Part shown: piece by piece, positions 53,176 through 62,106 of the stretch
Position numbering within the stretch: the stretch's first letter is position 1
How the letters are laid out: every line of letters starts with the position of its first letter
Assembly: GCA_019634695.1 (NCBI GenBank)
Contig: JAHCAW010000004.1
Location: forward strand, 1 to 64,000
DNA: 64,000 nucleotides
Direction: 5' to 3'
DNA from: Candidatus Sumerlaeia bacterium
GTDB taxonomy: Bacteria; Sumerlaeota; Sumerlaeia; SLMS01; JAHLLQ01
Program-made: the position numbers and the translations under genes
The notes under the pieces: generated by a model
Seen by the model: the letters and a program-made list of their open reading frames with translations, nothing else
The model's database searches: none
Told to the model about the DNA's origin: nothing

Positions 53176-56100
53176 TCAGTCGCGACCCGGCGCGATCAGC
53201 ACCTGCCACGGGCCCTGCGGCTTGTGCTCGAAGCCCAGCGTGCGCTTGCGCTCCGGCGTGCCGAACGTCCCGTTGCCCAGCGAGTGCGACACCCACATCT
53301 CGCCGAACTCATTGAGTTGCACGAGATCGTCGAGACCGTCGCGATCGACGTCGAGCACGAAGATCCACCAGCCCTTGCCGCGGGCCGGGTCGTCATGGAA
53401 GCCCACCGAGCCGATGAACGTCGGCGTCGGGTAGGCGCCATCCTGGTTGAGCGCGATGTGCATCTGCGAGTCGATGACCTGCAGCGCGTCGGTCTGGTTG
53501 TTGCCGTTGAAGTCGCCGAAGTGAATCGCCGCCTTCTCCTCGGGGGCGTAGCGCCATGCCCACGTGCCCCACGGCGTCAGCGTGCCGAAGTTCGTGCCGG
53601 TGGACAGGGCCACGGAGATGCGACCCTGAACGTTGTCGATCTGGACGAGGTCGGCTCGGCCGTCGCCATCCATGTCGCGAGCGAGCACGAACAGGCCCAG
53701 CGGCGCGTTGTGGCGCAGGTTCGACGCGCGCAGGAAGACCGGATTCGGCAGGCTGCCGCCCGAGTTGATCGACCAGTGCAGGTCGCCGTTGGGGTGCACT
53801 TGCAGGGCATCGGCGAGCCCGTCGCCGTTGAAGTCGCCCACGACGGCCATGTGGCCCTCGTTGGGCGCGACGCGGAAGCCGCCGGCCTGCTTGATGCTCG
53901 GGCCGACCGTCTGCGTCGGCAGGAAGCGGCTGATCCAGATCTCGTTGAACTCGGTGACCATCGCGAAGTCGGCCACCTTGTCGCCGTCGAAGTCGGCGGC
54001 GTAGGTCACGCGGTTGTTCGCCGGGTCGTGGCGGAAGCCGGTGTAGTCGAGCCGGAACGGCGGATCGAAGTCCCCGTTGTTGACGTTCGACAGCCAGAAG
54101 TCCGTGAACTCGGTCAGCACGAACACGTCGTCGGTGCTCGGGATCTTGACCTCGAACGACCAGACGTTGGAGCGGGCGACCATGCCGTCTGGGTTGGTCA
54201 CTTCCGCCTGCCAGTAGACGGTCTGGCCGGGCTCGGTCAGGCCGGCGATGCTGGCGACGGTGGCGCTGCCGATCGGGATGGTGTGCTGGGTCGGCGGGTT
54301 GTCGGTGCCTAGGAAGACGGTGAACGAGCGGTCGCAGCCCGGACCCTGCCACGCGACGCCGCTGATCGTGGCGGTGAAGCGCACCTCGTTGGGCGGCCGC
54401 GGCACCGTGGCGCCGTTGGCCGGCACCGGCTGGGTCATGTTCGGCAGGCGGCAGGGTGCCGTCCGGAAGGTCCACACGTCGCCGATTGTCGTGGTCACTT
54501 CGCTGCGTGCATCCACGCGCCACGCGTATTGGCTGTCCTTCACCAGGCCCGTGATGGGCCAACTCGGCTCGCGCGTCGTGCCCACCTCGACAAGGTTGCC
54601 GGGCGTGCCGAAGTAGACGACGAACTCCTCGGTGTGCGCGCCGGGCGTCCATGACAGCGTGATGTCCGGCACGGTGATCACCTGGCCCACGAAGGGCGAA
54701 GGCCCGGAGGGCTTGACCGGCGGCGCCGTGCGGATGCCGACGGTGAAGTAGCCCAACTGCGCCGTCTCGACGGAGATGAGATTGCGTGTCAGGTCGCGCC
54801 CGGCCGCGGGCAGCCGTGTCCACGGACCCGTCGGCGACGGCGCGCGGAAGACCGAAAAGTCCGGCTCGCGTTCGTCGATCGTCTCGATTTCGGAGTCGTA
54901 GTAGCGGAACACGAGCGTGGCGAGGCCGAAGCCCGAGCGGTCCGACTGCACGCGCCAGAGCACGTTGGCTGGATCGCCGAGGCCCGTCAGGTTGGCGATC
55001 GAGCTGTTCGACCGCGTCAGCGTCACCTGCTGCTCGCTGGGAGTGGAACCGTCGGTGAAGCCGATCCACGCGCGCGAGAAGGCGTAGTGCTCCTGCACGC
55101 TGTCGGTCAGACCGACGCCGCGGACTGGTGCCGGGCCGGGGCGCGCGAACGACCGGTACGTGGTCGTCGGGCTGGGCGCACGGTTTGGATTCTCGAATTC
55201 GCCGAATGGCTTGATCTGCCCTTGGCTGACGTAGACCGTCTCGTTGGCGGCGATCGCGTAGGCGGTCAGGCCCGTGCGATGGATGTCGCCGACGCCGGCG
55301 GCGTCGCGCCCAACGCGGTTGTTCGTGTAGTTGCCGTAGTAGCGCCGGGCCTCGATCCAGGTCGGCGAGGTGGTCAGGTCGGAGGCGACGGCCTCGAGCT
55401 GGATGCGTCCGGTTCCCTCGCGTCCCCAGAACAGGTACGCTTCGCCGGCTTCCAGAATGCCGTCGACCGTTGTGGTCGGCGCGCCGATCAGGATGTCCGT
55501 GCGGCCATCGTTGTCGATGTCGCCCGCGCCCGCCACGGTCGCACCCGCGCGGCCGTTCAGCCCCGCGCGTCCCTCGATCAGATACCCGCCGATCCCGTCG
55601 CTGATATCCGTCAGATTGACCGACGCGTTGCCGGCCTTGCCGTGCACCACGTAAACCGCGCCGGCACCTTCGAGGGCCGCCGGGGCGCCGATCAGCACGT
55701 CGGCCCGGCCATCACCGGTCGTGTCGCCCGCGCCCGCCACCGCCCAGCCGGTCTGCCAGGTCGGCGGCGTCGCCTCGTGCCGAATCTCGAAGCCCGCATT
55801 TCCCAACGCGGACAGATTGACCGGGTTCGTGCCCGCCTTGCCGAAGATCACGGCCGCGCGTCCGGCACCCGGGGTCGCCGCGTCGCGGAAGCCCACCACG
55901 ATGTCGTCGCGCCCGTCGCCGTTCACGTCGCCTGCCGGGGCGAACGACGTCGAACCGTTCCAGAAGGCGTTGATCTCCGGGGCCCGAATCGCAAAGCCCG
56001 AAATGCCGGCCCCTATCTCATGAATATCGAACGACCGCGGCTGCGGCCCGCCGAAGATGACGAACACGCGGGCGGGCTCGCCGCCGGCACCCTGCGGCAC

Positions 56101-56781
56101 ATGCACCAGCAGGTCATTGTAGCCGTCGCCGTTGACGTCGCCCGCGCCCTTGACCTCGAGCACTTCCACCGGCGTGTCGTCGTTATCCACGCCGCGAATG
56201 GCGAAGCCACCGTTGCCTGCTCCCAACTGCGCGGGATTCGTCTGCAGCGGCACGCCGGCCGGCCGGCCAAACACCACATAAGCAACCACCGGAATCGGCC
56301 CGGCCGGCGCTCCACGCACGGGACTGACGACGAAGTCGGGGTAGCTGTCGCCGTTGATGTCGCCCAGACCCGAGACCGTGCCGCTCAGGCGCGAGTTGGC
56401 CAGTGCGCCTTCCAGCATGATGGCGTTGCCCGTGTCGAAGGGATCGACGGGCGGCCCCAGAGTCTTGCGGAACAGCACGGCGGCCGTGCCGCGCTCGGCG
56501 TTGCGGAACGGATAGCCCAGCAGGATGTCCTCGCTGCCGTCGCCCGTCACGTCGCCTGTGCCGGCCACGCGCGGGGCGCGCACGCCGGGCGAGCCGAGTT
56601 CCTCCTCGTTCGGCTCGATGGCGAAGCCGTTCTCATTGTCGGCCACGCCCAGGATGCTCAGGGGCTCGCCGTGCGAAGTCGGCTCCTCCTGGGCCCACAG
56701 GGCCGACACCATCAGCCCTGCCGCGGCCATGCCGGCCACCAGGGCCCGGCCACCGCGGGCGAGTCCACGCTTGGGGGTCAT
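53176..56781 (-). CDS. Large secreted FG-GAP protein with fibronectin-like middle
   Basis: 1201 residues. Signal peptide (about 1-30). First half: at least six FG-GAP/integrin-like repeats with Ca-binding DxNGDG loops (such as DVNGDGYNDLL, DVNGDGRDDIV, DTTGDGRADVL), probably a beta-propeller. Middle (about 560-830): a linker and two fibronectin/Ig-like domains (VTVPD-like strand, QYAWRVDARS, VYWQAEVTN). End (about 880-1201): about five more DxDGDG-x-AD repeats in a second propeller. It is probably a surface adhesion or binding protein; no enzyme motif. GGAGG precedes ATG 56781. Convergent with the SOD-like gene; the upstream gap carries repeat copy 2. Confidence 0.88.
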   Translation of the reverse strand: MTPKRGLARGGRALVAGMAAAGLMVSALWAQEEPTSHGEPLSILGVADNENGFAIEPNEEELGSPGVRAPRVAGTGDVTGDGSEDILLGYPFRNAERGTAAVLFRKTLGPPVDPFDTGNAIMLEGALANSRLSGTVSGLGDINGDSYPDFVVSPVRGAPAGPIPVVAYVVFGRPAGVPLQTNPAQLGAGNGGFAIRGVDNDDTPVEVLEVKGAGDVNGDGYNDLLVHVPQGAGGEPARVFVIFGGPQPRSFDIHEIGAGISGFAIRAPEINAFWNGSTSFAPAGDVNGDGRDDIVVGFRDAATPGAGRAAVIFGKAGTNPVNLSALGNAGFEIRHEATPPTWQTGWAVAGAGDTTGDGRADVLIGAPAALEGAGAVYVVHGKAGNASVNLTDISDGIGGYLIEGRAGLNGRAGATVAGAGDIDNDGRTDILIGAPTTTVDGILEAGEAYLFWGREGTGRIQLEAVASDLTTSPTWIEARRYYGNYTNNRVGRDAAGVGDIHRTGLTAYAIAANETVYVSQGQIKPFGEFENPNRAPSPTTTYRSFARPGPAPVRGVGLTDSVQEHYAFSRAWIGFTDGSTPSEQQVTLTRSNSSIANLTGLGDPANVLWRVQSDRSGFGLATLVFRYYDSEIETIDEREPDFSVFRAPSPTGPWTRLPAAGRDLTRNLISVETAQLGYFTVGIRTAPPVKPSGPSPFVGQVITVPDITLSWTPGAHTEEFVVYFGTPGNLVEVGTTREPSWPITGLVKDSQYAWRVDARSEVTTTIGDVWTFRTAPCRLPNMTQPVPANGATVPRPPNEVRFTATISGVAWQGPGCDRSFTVFLGTDNPPTQHTIPIGSATVASIAGLTEPGQTVYWQAEVTNPDGMVARSNVWSFEVKIPSTDDVFVLTEFTDFWLSNVNNGDFDPPFRLDYTGFRHDPANNRVTYAADFDGDKVADFAMVTEFNEIWISRFLPTQTVGPSIKQAGGFRVAPNEGHMAVVGDFNGDGLADALQVHPNGDLHWSINSGGSLPNPVFLRASNLRHNAPLGLFVLARDMDGDGRADLVQIDNVQGRISVALSTGTNFGTLTPWGTWAWRYAPEEKAAIHFGDFNGNNQTDALQVIDSQMHIALNQDGAYPTPTFIGSVGFHDDPARGKGWWIFVLDVDRDGLDDLVQLNEFGEMWVSHSLGNGTFGTPERKRTLGFEHKPQGPWQVLIAPGRD

Positions 56782-56952
56782 CTCGCAATCCTCCGAATTC
56801 GCAACGCTGGAAGAATCGTCTTGGTTCCCTTGGGGGCATGCCGACCGTGCCTCCCCGGTCGCCGGAGAAGCCTTCGGCCCAGCACACCACGCGCCCACGC
56901 TGCCACCGCCCCAAAAGGGACGCAACCCCACAAGTGGGCAGGGAGCGGGCCG

Positions 56953-56998
56953 GGCGCATCTTGCGACCGTCACGCGGCGGGAAAGGAGGGCGGGCATC
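56953..56998 (+). repeat. 46-bp dispersed intergenic repeat, copy 2
   Basis: Matches copy 1 (5562-5607) at 43 of 46 positions, same orientation. It lies in the 236-base gap between the FAD monooxygenase gene and the FG-GAP gene, just beyond the monooxygenase stop. The rest of the gap (56782-56952) shows no gene. Confidence 0.75.
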
Positions 56999-57017
56999 CG
57001 AGCCTGCCGAGAGTCCC

Positions 57018-58214
57018 CTATCCCCTCCACTGGGCGAGGAGGGCGTCGAGGTCCTCGCCGGTGGCGGGCAGGCAGGGGAGGAGGCGGGGGGCGTGGGTGG
57101 CCAGCCAGGGGGTGGACCAGCCCCCCGTCGGCAAGGGCGCGAGGCCGAGGAGGCGGTGCCAGGTGGCGCGGGTGCGGTCGCGGTAGCGTTCGAGCAGGTC
57201 GGCCCCCTTGGCTTCGGTGCGCAGGCGGTTGAGGGCGGCGGCCAGATCGTGGGCTTCGTGGAGGCCGGCGTTCATGGACTGGACGCCGATCGGTTCGGTG
57301 GCGTGGGCGGCGTCGCCGGCGAGCCAGACGCGGCCGACGCCGAGGAGATTCGAGAGGCGTCGGTCGAAGGCGACGGCGGTGGTCCAGGGGGTTTCGGTTG
57401 GCTTGGCGCGGAACCAGGGGGCGCGGGAGCGGGCCAGGGCCAGAATGGCGGCGGTGTCGGCGGGGGGCGCGGCGGGGTCGATTTGCAGGGTCCAACGGAA
57501 GCGCCCGGCGCCCATCGGCCACAGGACGCTGGTGGTGGGGCCGTCGAGGACGATGCGCACCTCGCTTTCCGGGGCGGCGGCGCGGGCGAGGAACTCGAGG
57601 ATGACGTAGGCGGTCGGCGGGCCCAGCGGCTCGAAGCCGCCGCGGATCAGGCGCCGCACGAGCGAATGGTGGCCGTCGGCGCCGATGGCGAAGCTGGCCT
57701 GCACGGGGCGCGTGCGGGCGCGCATGCGGCTGGAGTGCATGATCGGATAGCCGCCGGTGACCTCCTCGATGTCGGCGATCTCGGCGCCGACGGAGCCGAC
57801 GTCGGGACGCAGCTCGACGAGTTCGCGGTTCCAGTGGGGTTTGACGCCGGCCTGGGCGAGCGCCTCGAGCAGCGCGTACTCCAGGTCGCTCTGCGGCAGC
57901 ACGAGCAGATGCGGGAACTTGCCGCCGACGGCCGAGAGGTCCAGCTCGGCGCGGCGCTCGGGGCCCTCGTAGAAGGCGACGCGGTCGATGCGATGGCCGC
58001 GGGCGACGAGCGCGTCGGCCAGCCCGGCCTCGTCGAGCAGCCGCAGCGTCGAGGCGTGCAGCGCCAGCGCGTAGCTGTGCAGCTTGGTGCGCTTCTCCTT
58101 CTCGATCACGGCGACGGCGGCGCCGGCACGCGCCAGACCGAGCGCGGCGAACAGACCGACCGGACCGGCACCGACGACCAACACGTCGAAGGCTTTGCGA
58201 CTCGCCAGGTTCAT
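57018..58214 (-). CDS. FAD-dependent monooxygenase (p-hydroxybenzoate hydroxylase type)
   Basis: 398 residues. The dinucleotide-binding motif VVGAGPVGLFAALGLA opens the protein, GADGHHSLVRR is the DG motif and VWLAGDAAHATEP the GD motif that binds the FAD ribityl chain. This is the aromatic or polyprenyl-ring hydroxylase fold of class A flavin monooxygenases; ubiquinone-biosynthesis (UbiH-like) or catabolic roles are both possible. GGGAGG precedes ATG 58214. It is 37 bases after actF on the same strand, so it may be the last gene of the alternative complex III unit. Confidence 0.92.
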   Translation of the reverse strand: MNLASRKAFDVLVVGAGPVGLFAALGLARAGAAVAVIEKEKRTKLHSYALALHASTLRLLDEAGLADALVARGHRIDRVAFYEGPERRAELDLSAVGGKFPHLLVLPQSDLEYALLEALAQAGVKPHWNRELVELRPDVGSVGAEIADIEEVTGGYPIMHSSRMRARTRPVQASFAIGADGHHSLVRRLIRGGFEPLGPPTAYVILEFLARAAAPESEVRIVLDGPTTSVLWPMGAGRFRWTLQIDPAAPPADTAAILALARSRAPWFRAKPTETPWTTAVAFDRRLSNLLGVGRVWLAGDAAHATEPIGVQSMNAGLHEAHDLAAALNRLRTEAKGADLLERYRDRTRATWHRLLGLAPLPTGGWSTPWLATHAPRLLPCLPATGEDLDALLAQWRG

Positions 58215-58251
58215 GCGCGTGGAACCTCCCGTCCAGTAACAGTCGCTCGCA

Positions 58252-59463
58252 TCAGTGGCTCCCGACCAGCGACTCGGCCAGGTGCGGATCGCGCAACGGC
58301 ACGAGCGGCGCCGCAGCCATCGTATGCAGCACCGCTGCCGCCATCACGCACCCCACGCCGGCCACGCACGCCAGGTCCAGCACATGGAACGGCACGCCCT
58401 CGGGACTGAACGACGGCATGACGAGCCAGTACAGGTCCAGCCAATGCGCCACGAGCAGCCAGGCCGACCAGAAGCCCAGCACCGGCAGGCGCCGCTTCAT
58501 GTGCCGCGACATCAGGCCGAAGAACGGCAGCAGGAAATGCCCGAGCACCAGCGCGATCGAGACAACCTGCCAGCCGTGTTGCTGGCGATGCAGCACCCAG
58601 ATCGTCTCTTCCGGGATGTTCGCGTACCAGATCAGCATGTACTGCGAGTAGGCAATGTAGGCCCAGAACATCGTAAAGGCGAACAGGAAGCGGCCGATGT
58701 CGTGATAGTGTCGCGGCGTGACAAGATCGACGAGGACACCGCCGCGCTGGAGCGCCATGCACGCCAGCGCCAGCACCGCGAGGAAGCCGACCATGCAGCC
58801 GGCGAAGAAGTGAACGCCGTACATCGTGCTGAACCACTCGACGTCGAGCGACATGAGTGCGTCGAAGGCGAAGTAGGTGAGCAGGAGGGCGAAGAGCACG
58901 AGCGCCGGAGCGCTCAGGCGTTGCAGGCGCATCGTGGCGGCCGGTTGCTCCTCGCCATCCTGGCGCACGGAGAGCCGCAGCATCAGGCGCGCGAGCAGGC
59001 TCCAGCCCGCGAAGTAGATCGCCACGCGCACGACGACGAATGCCGGATGGAACCAGGCCTGCTTGAAGGCGGGCAGGTGATGGTGGTCGTCATGGTGATG
59101 CCCGATCCAGTCGTAGAGGCTGCCGGCGTGCAGCAGGATCGGGATGAACAGGATCGCCAGGACGGGCACGGCGGCGGCGATGCACTCGGCGACACGGCGG
59201 ACGACGACGCTCCAGCGCGCGCGCGTCAGGTGCTGGATCAGGACGAAGCCCTGCGCGCCCAGGGTGATGCTGAGGAAGTAGGTGTAGGCGACGAGGTATG
59301 CATGCGCGAAGTGGCGGAAGCCGTCGCCGCGCAGCGCGCCGAGCACGTAGGCAACCGCGAGGGCGACGGCGCCGGCGGCGAGCAGCGGCACGACGGCGCG
59401 ACGCGCGCGGTCGCCGAGGACCTCACGCTCCAGATGCAGGGCGGTGATGTTGATCGAGGACAC
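58252..59463 (-). CDS. actF: Alternative complex III subunit ActF
   Basis: 403 residues with about ten membrane helices and His-rich loops (WIGHHHDDHHH). It matches ActF, the second NrfD-like-sized integral subunit found beside actC in quinol:cytochrome c/other acceptor oxidoreductases. The GTG start at 59463 is supported by GGGAGAG about 9 bases upstream and lies 3 bases after the actE stop. Within the complex it is expected to help quinol binding and proton handling (inference from known ACIII structures). The product has conserved aromatic stretches such as FLFAFTMFWAYIAYSQYML. Confidence 0.9.
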   Translation of the reverse strand: MSSINITALHLEREVLGDRARRAVVPLLAAGAVALAVAYVLGALRGDGFRHFAHAYLVAYTYFLSITLGAQGFVLIQHLTRARWSVVVRRVAECIAAAVPVLAILFIPILLHAGSLYDWIGHHHDDHHHLPAFKQAWFHPAFVVVRVAIYFAGWSLLARLMLRLSVRQDGEEQPAATMRLQRLSAPALVLFALLLTYFAFDALMSLDVEWFSTMYGVHFFAGCMVGFLAVLALACMALQRGGVLVDLVTPRHYHDIGRFLFAFTMFWAYIAYSQYMLIWYANIPEETIWVLHRQQHGWQVVSIALVLGHFLLPFFGLMSRHMKRRLPVLGFWSAWLLVAHWLDLYWLVMPSFSPEGVPFHVLDLACVAGVGCVMAAAVLHTMAAAPLVPLRDPHLAESLVGSH

Positions 59464-59466
59464 GGG

Positions 59467-60105
59467 TTACTCTCCCGAGGCGCTGGATGCGGAGTGGGTC
59501 GCTTGCAGGGCGCGCACGTGGGCGATGATTGCCCAGCGGTCCGCCGGCGGAATCTGCGAGCCGTGCGCCGGCATGCTGCGGATGCCGTGCGTGATGGACT
59601 GGAAGAGGTGGCCGTTGGGGCGCTCGACGACTTCGGTAGAGGTTAACGATGTGGGCACCACCCATGCCGCCTCGGCGCGCCGCAGGGCGGCCTGCGAGAC
59701 CGTTCCGTCGCCGGCGCCATTGGGACCATGGCAGGGCGCGCACGAGATGGCGAAGCGCTCGGCGCCGCGCGCGAGCAGGCGCGCATCGACGACGACGGCC
59801 TGCGGGTAGTCCTCGATCCACGCCTCGCCGGCGGTGCCCTGCTCGAAGGCTTCGTCGGGCGGCAGGGGAGACCACGCGACGGTGCCCGGGACGGGGGGGC
59901 GTTTGGCGCGGCCATCGGCGAAGGCCGACGCAGGCGCCTGGCCGCGATAGCGCGCCTGGTTGTCCATGTCGAGCACCGGGTGGATGCGCGGCTGGCGCTT
60001 GGGCTGCGTGCGCATGGTGGTGGCGACCGCGAACGGCGCGGCCAACACGGCGAACGCGCCCAACGCGACGACGACGAGCACTGCGAACAGGATCGTGCGG
60101 TTCAC
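59467..60105 (-). CDS. actE: Alternative complex III subunit ActE, monohaem cytochrome c
   Basis: 212 residues: N-terminal hydrophobic anchor (about 5-28), then a class I cytochrome c domain with CAPCHG (haem c attachment) and a likely axial Met in RSMPAHGSQI. It should accept electrons from the ActA/ActB part and hand them to a terminal oxidase or soluble cytochrome. The GTG start 60105 has GGAGGAG upstream, overlapping the end of actD. 3 bases before actF. Confidence 0.93.
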   Translation of the reverse strand: MNRTILFAVLVVVALGAFAVLAAPFAVATTMRTQPKRQPRIHPVLDMDNQARYRGQAPASAFADGRAKRPPVPGTVAWSPLPPDEAFEQGTAGEAWIEDYPQAVVVDARLLARGAERFAISCAPCHGPNGAGDGTVSQAALRRAEAAWVVPTSLTSTEVVERPNGHLFQSITHGIRSMPAHGSQIPPADRWAIIAHVRALQATHSASSASGE

Positions 60106-60109
60106 CGGA

Positions 60110-60655
60110 TCACTCCTCCAGTTCCTCGATTCGGACGGGGCCGAGCGATTCGAGCAGCGTGCGCGTGCCGGCCGGATCGAAGGCCGCGTCGCCCGCTTCG
60201 ATCACCAGGAAGAAGCGGTCGTTCGTCACGCGTCGGAAGCGTTCGGACTTGAAGGCCGGATGGTAGAACGCCGGCAGCCAGTTGAGCAGCAGCATGCCGA
60301 CGAAGGCGGTGATGGCGCTGAACAGGATGGTGAGCTCGAAGGCGACCGGCACGTTGGCGGGCCAACTGAACATCGGCTTGCCGCTGATCAGGAAGGGATA
60401 CGCGATCCCGTTGGTCCATGCCTGCAGGACCACGGCGACGACGAAGCCCGTGGCGCCCGCGCCGAAGACGAGCCACGGCAGGATCGTCGGGCGAATCGCC
60501 ATGGCCTCGTCGAGTTCATGCAGCGGGAAGGGCGAGTGGCAGTCGAAGCGGCGATAGCCCGCACCGACGACCGCGCGGGCGGCCTCGACGAGTTCGCCGG
60601 GAGTCTCGAACTCGGCCATCAGGCCCCAAGGGCCGGCCGGACGGGTGGCTGTCAT
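60110..60655 (-). CDS. actD: Alternative complex III subunit ActD (DUF3341)
   Basis: 181 residues: a soluble N-terminal part with [15 protein letters not shown] and [15 protein letters not shown], then two membrane helices (about 60-82 and 100-122) and a C-terminal alpha+beta tail with F-FLVIEAGD. This is the DUF3341 family, an ActD subunit. ATG 60655 overlaps the actC stop by 4 bases; actE begins 4 bases after its stop. ActD pins the soluble and membrane parts of ACIII together in known structures. Confidence 0.94.
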   Translation of the reverse strand: MTATRPAGPWGLMAEFETPGELVEAARAVVGAGYRRFDCHSPFPLHELDEAMAIRPTILPWLVFGAGATGFVVAVVLQAWTNGIAYPFLISGKPMFSWPANVPVAFELTILFSAITAFVGMLLLNWLPAFYHPAFKSERFRRVTNDRFFLVIEAGDAAFDPAGTRTLLESLGPVRIEELEE

Positions 60656-62106
60656 GGATGCACCTCCGCGTCGAACTCGCGCGCGTGTCCGTCGCGCGCC
60701 ACGCCCTGCGCCCGGCGCGCCGGCGGCATCACGCACTTCACCTCCGCCATCGCCACCATCGGCAGGAACCGCAGGAACAGCAGGAACAGCGTGAAGAACA
60801 GGCCGAAGCTGCCGAGCATCATTCCGAAGTCCACCCAGGTCGGGGCGAATTGCCCCCAGCTCGACGGCAGGAAGTCGCGGCTCAGCGACGTGATCACGAT
60901 CACGTACCGCTCGAACCACATGCCGACGTTGACCAGGATCGCCACGACGAACATCACCAGCAGGTTCGTCCGCATGCGCTTGAACCAGAAGACCTGCGGC
61001 ACGATCACGTTGCAGGTGAACATGATCCAGAAGGCCCACCATGACGGGCCGAACGCACGGTTCAGGAACGTGAAGGTTTCGATCTCATGGCCGCCGTAGG
61101 CCGCGATGAAGATCTCGGTGACGTAGGCATAGCCAACCATGAAGGCGGTGGCGAGAATGATCTTGTTCATGTTCTCGAGCACGCGCATCGAGATGACATG
61201 GCGCAGGCCGAAGAACTGGCGGCAGGGAACAAGCAGCGTGACGACCATCGCGAAGCCGCTGAAGATGGCGCCAGCGACGAAGTAGGGCGGCAGGACGGTG
61301 GTGTGCCAGCCCGGGAGCTGCGAGACCGCGAAGTCGAAGCTGACAACCGAGTGGACGCTGAGCACCAGCGGCGTGGCCAGCGCGGCCAGCAGCAGATAGG
61401 CGACCTCGAAGCGGTGCCAATGGCGCTGCGAGCCGTTCCAGCCCAGCGCCAGCACGCCGTAGATCGTCGCGCGCAGCCGCGTCCGCGCCCGATCGCGCAG
61501 TGTCGCAATGTCCGGCACCATGCCCATGTACCAGAACATCGCCGACACGGAGAAGTAGGTGCTGACCGCGAAGACGTCCCACAGCAGTGGACTGCGGAAG
61601 TTCGGCCACATCTGCATCTGGTTCGGCAGCGGGAACAGCCAGTAGACCACCCAGATGCGGCCGACGTGAATGGCCGGGAAGATGCCGGCGCACACGACGG
61701 CGAAGATCGTCATCGCCTCGGCGAAGCGGTTGATGCTCGTGCGCCAGCGTTGGCGGAAGAGGAACAGAATCGCCGAGATCAGCGTCCCCGCATGGCCGAT
61801 GCCGACCCAGAAGACGAAGTTGACGATCGGGAAGCCCCACGCCACCGGGTTGTTGTTCCCCAGCACGCCGATGCCCGATACGATCATGTGGACGATCAGC
61901 AGGACGAACATCAGCGCGAGGACGAGCGAGACGCCGAAGGCGATGTACCAGGCGCGCGTCGGGCCCGGCTTCTCGACGATCGAGCAGACGGCGTCGGTGA
62001 GCGAGCCGTAGGTCTCGTGGTGGGGGAGCAGCGGCGCGTGCTCGGCCGGGTTGTCGGTCGTGTTGTGCAGCGGTTCGCGCGTGGGATCGAATGCCAGGAG
62101 GCTCAT
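60652..62106 (-). CDS. actC: Alternative complex III subunit ActC (NrfD-like)
   Basis: 484 residues with about ten helices and the NrfD/PsrC pattern: [16 protein letters not shown], the R[11 protein letters not shown] loop and [14 protein letters not shown]. It is the quinol-oxidising membrane subunit that takes electrons into the Fe-S subunit ActB. The start overlaps the end of actB by 4 bases (ATG 62106); the stop overlaps actD. Frame continuity upstream is ignored since the family start is MSLLAFDP-like. Confidence 0.96.
   Translation of the reverse strand: MSLLAFDPTREPLHNTTDNPAEHAPLLPHHETYGSLTDAVCSIVEKPGPTRAWYIAFGVSLVLALMFVLLIVHMIVSGIGVLGNNNPVAWGFPIVNFVFWVGIGHAGTLISAILFLFRQRWRTSINRFAEAMTIFAVVCAGIFPAIHVGRIWVVYWLFPLPNQMQMWPNFRSPLLWDVFAVSTYFSVSAMFWYMGMVPDIATLRDRARTRLRATIYGVLALGWNGSQRHWHRFEVAYLLLAALATPLVLSVHSVVSFDFAVSQLPGWHTTVLPPYFVAGAIFSGFAMVVTLLVPCRQFFGLRHVISMRVLENMNKIILATAFMVGYAYVTEIFIAAYGGHEIETFTFLNRAFGPSWWAFWIMFTCNVIVPQVFWFKRMRTNLLVMFVVAILVNVGMWFERYVIVITSLSRDFLPSSWGQFAPTWVDFGMMLGSFGLFFTLFLLFLRFLPMVAMAEVKCVMPPARRAQGVARDGHAREFDAEVHP

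Noticed and set aside
58211-58837. Minus-strand frame of 208 codons inside actF
   Set aside because: Overlaps actF entirely in another frame and lacks hydrophobic helices or motifs.
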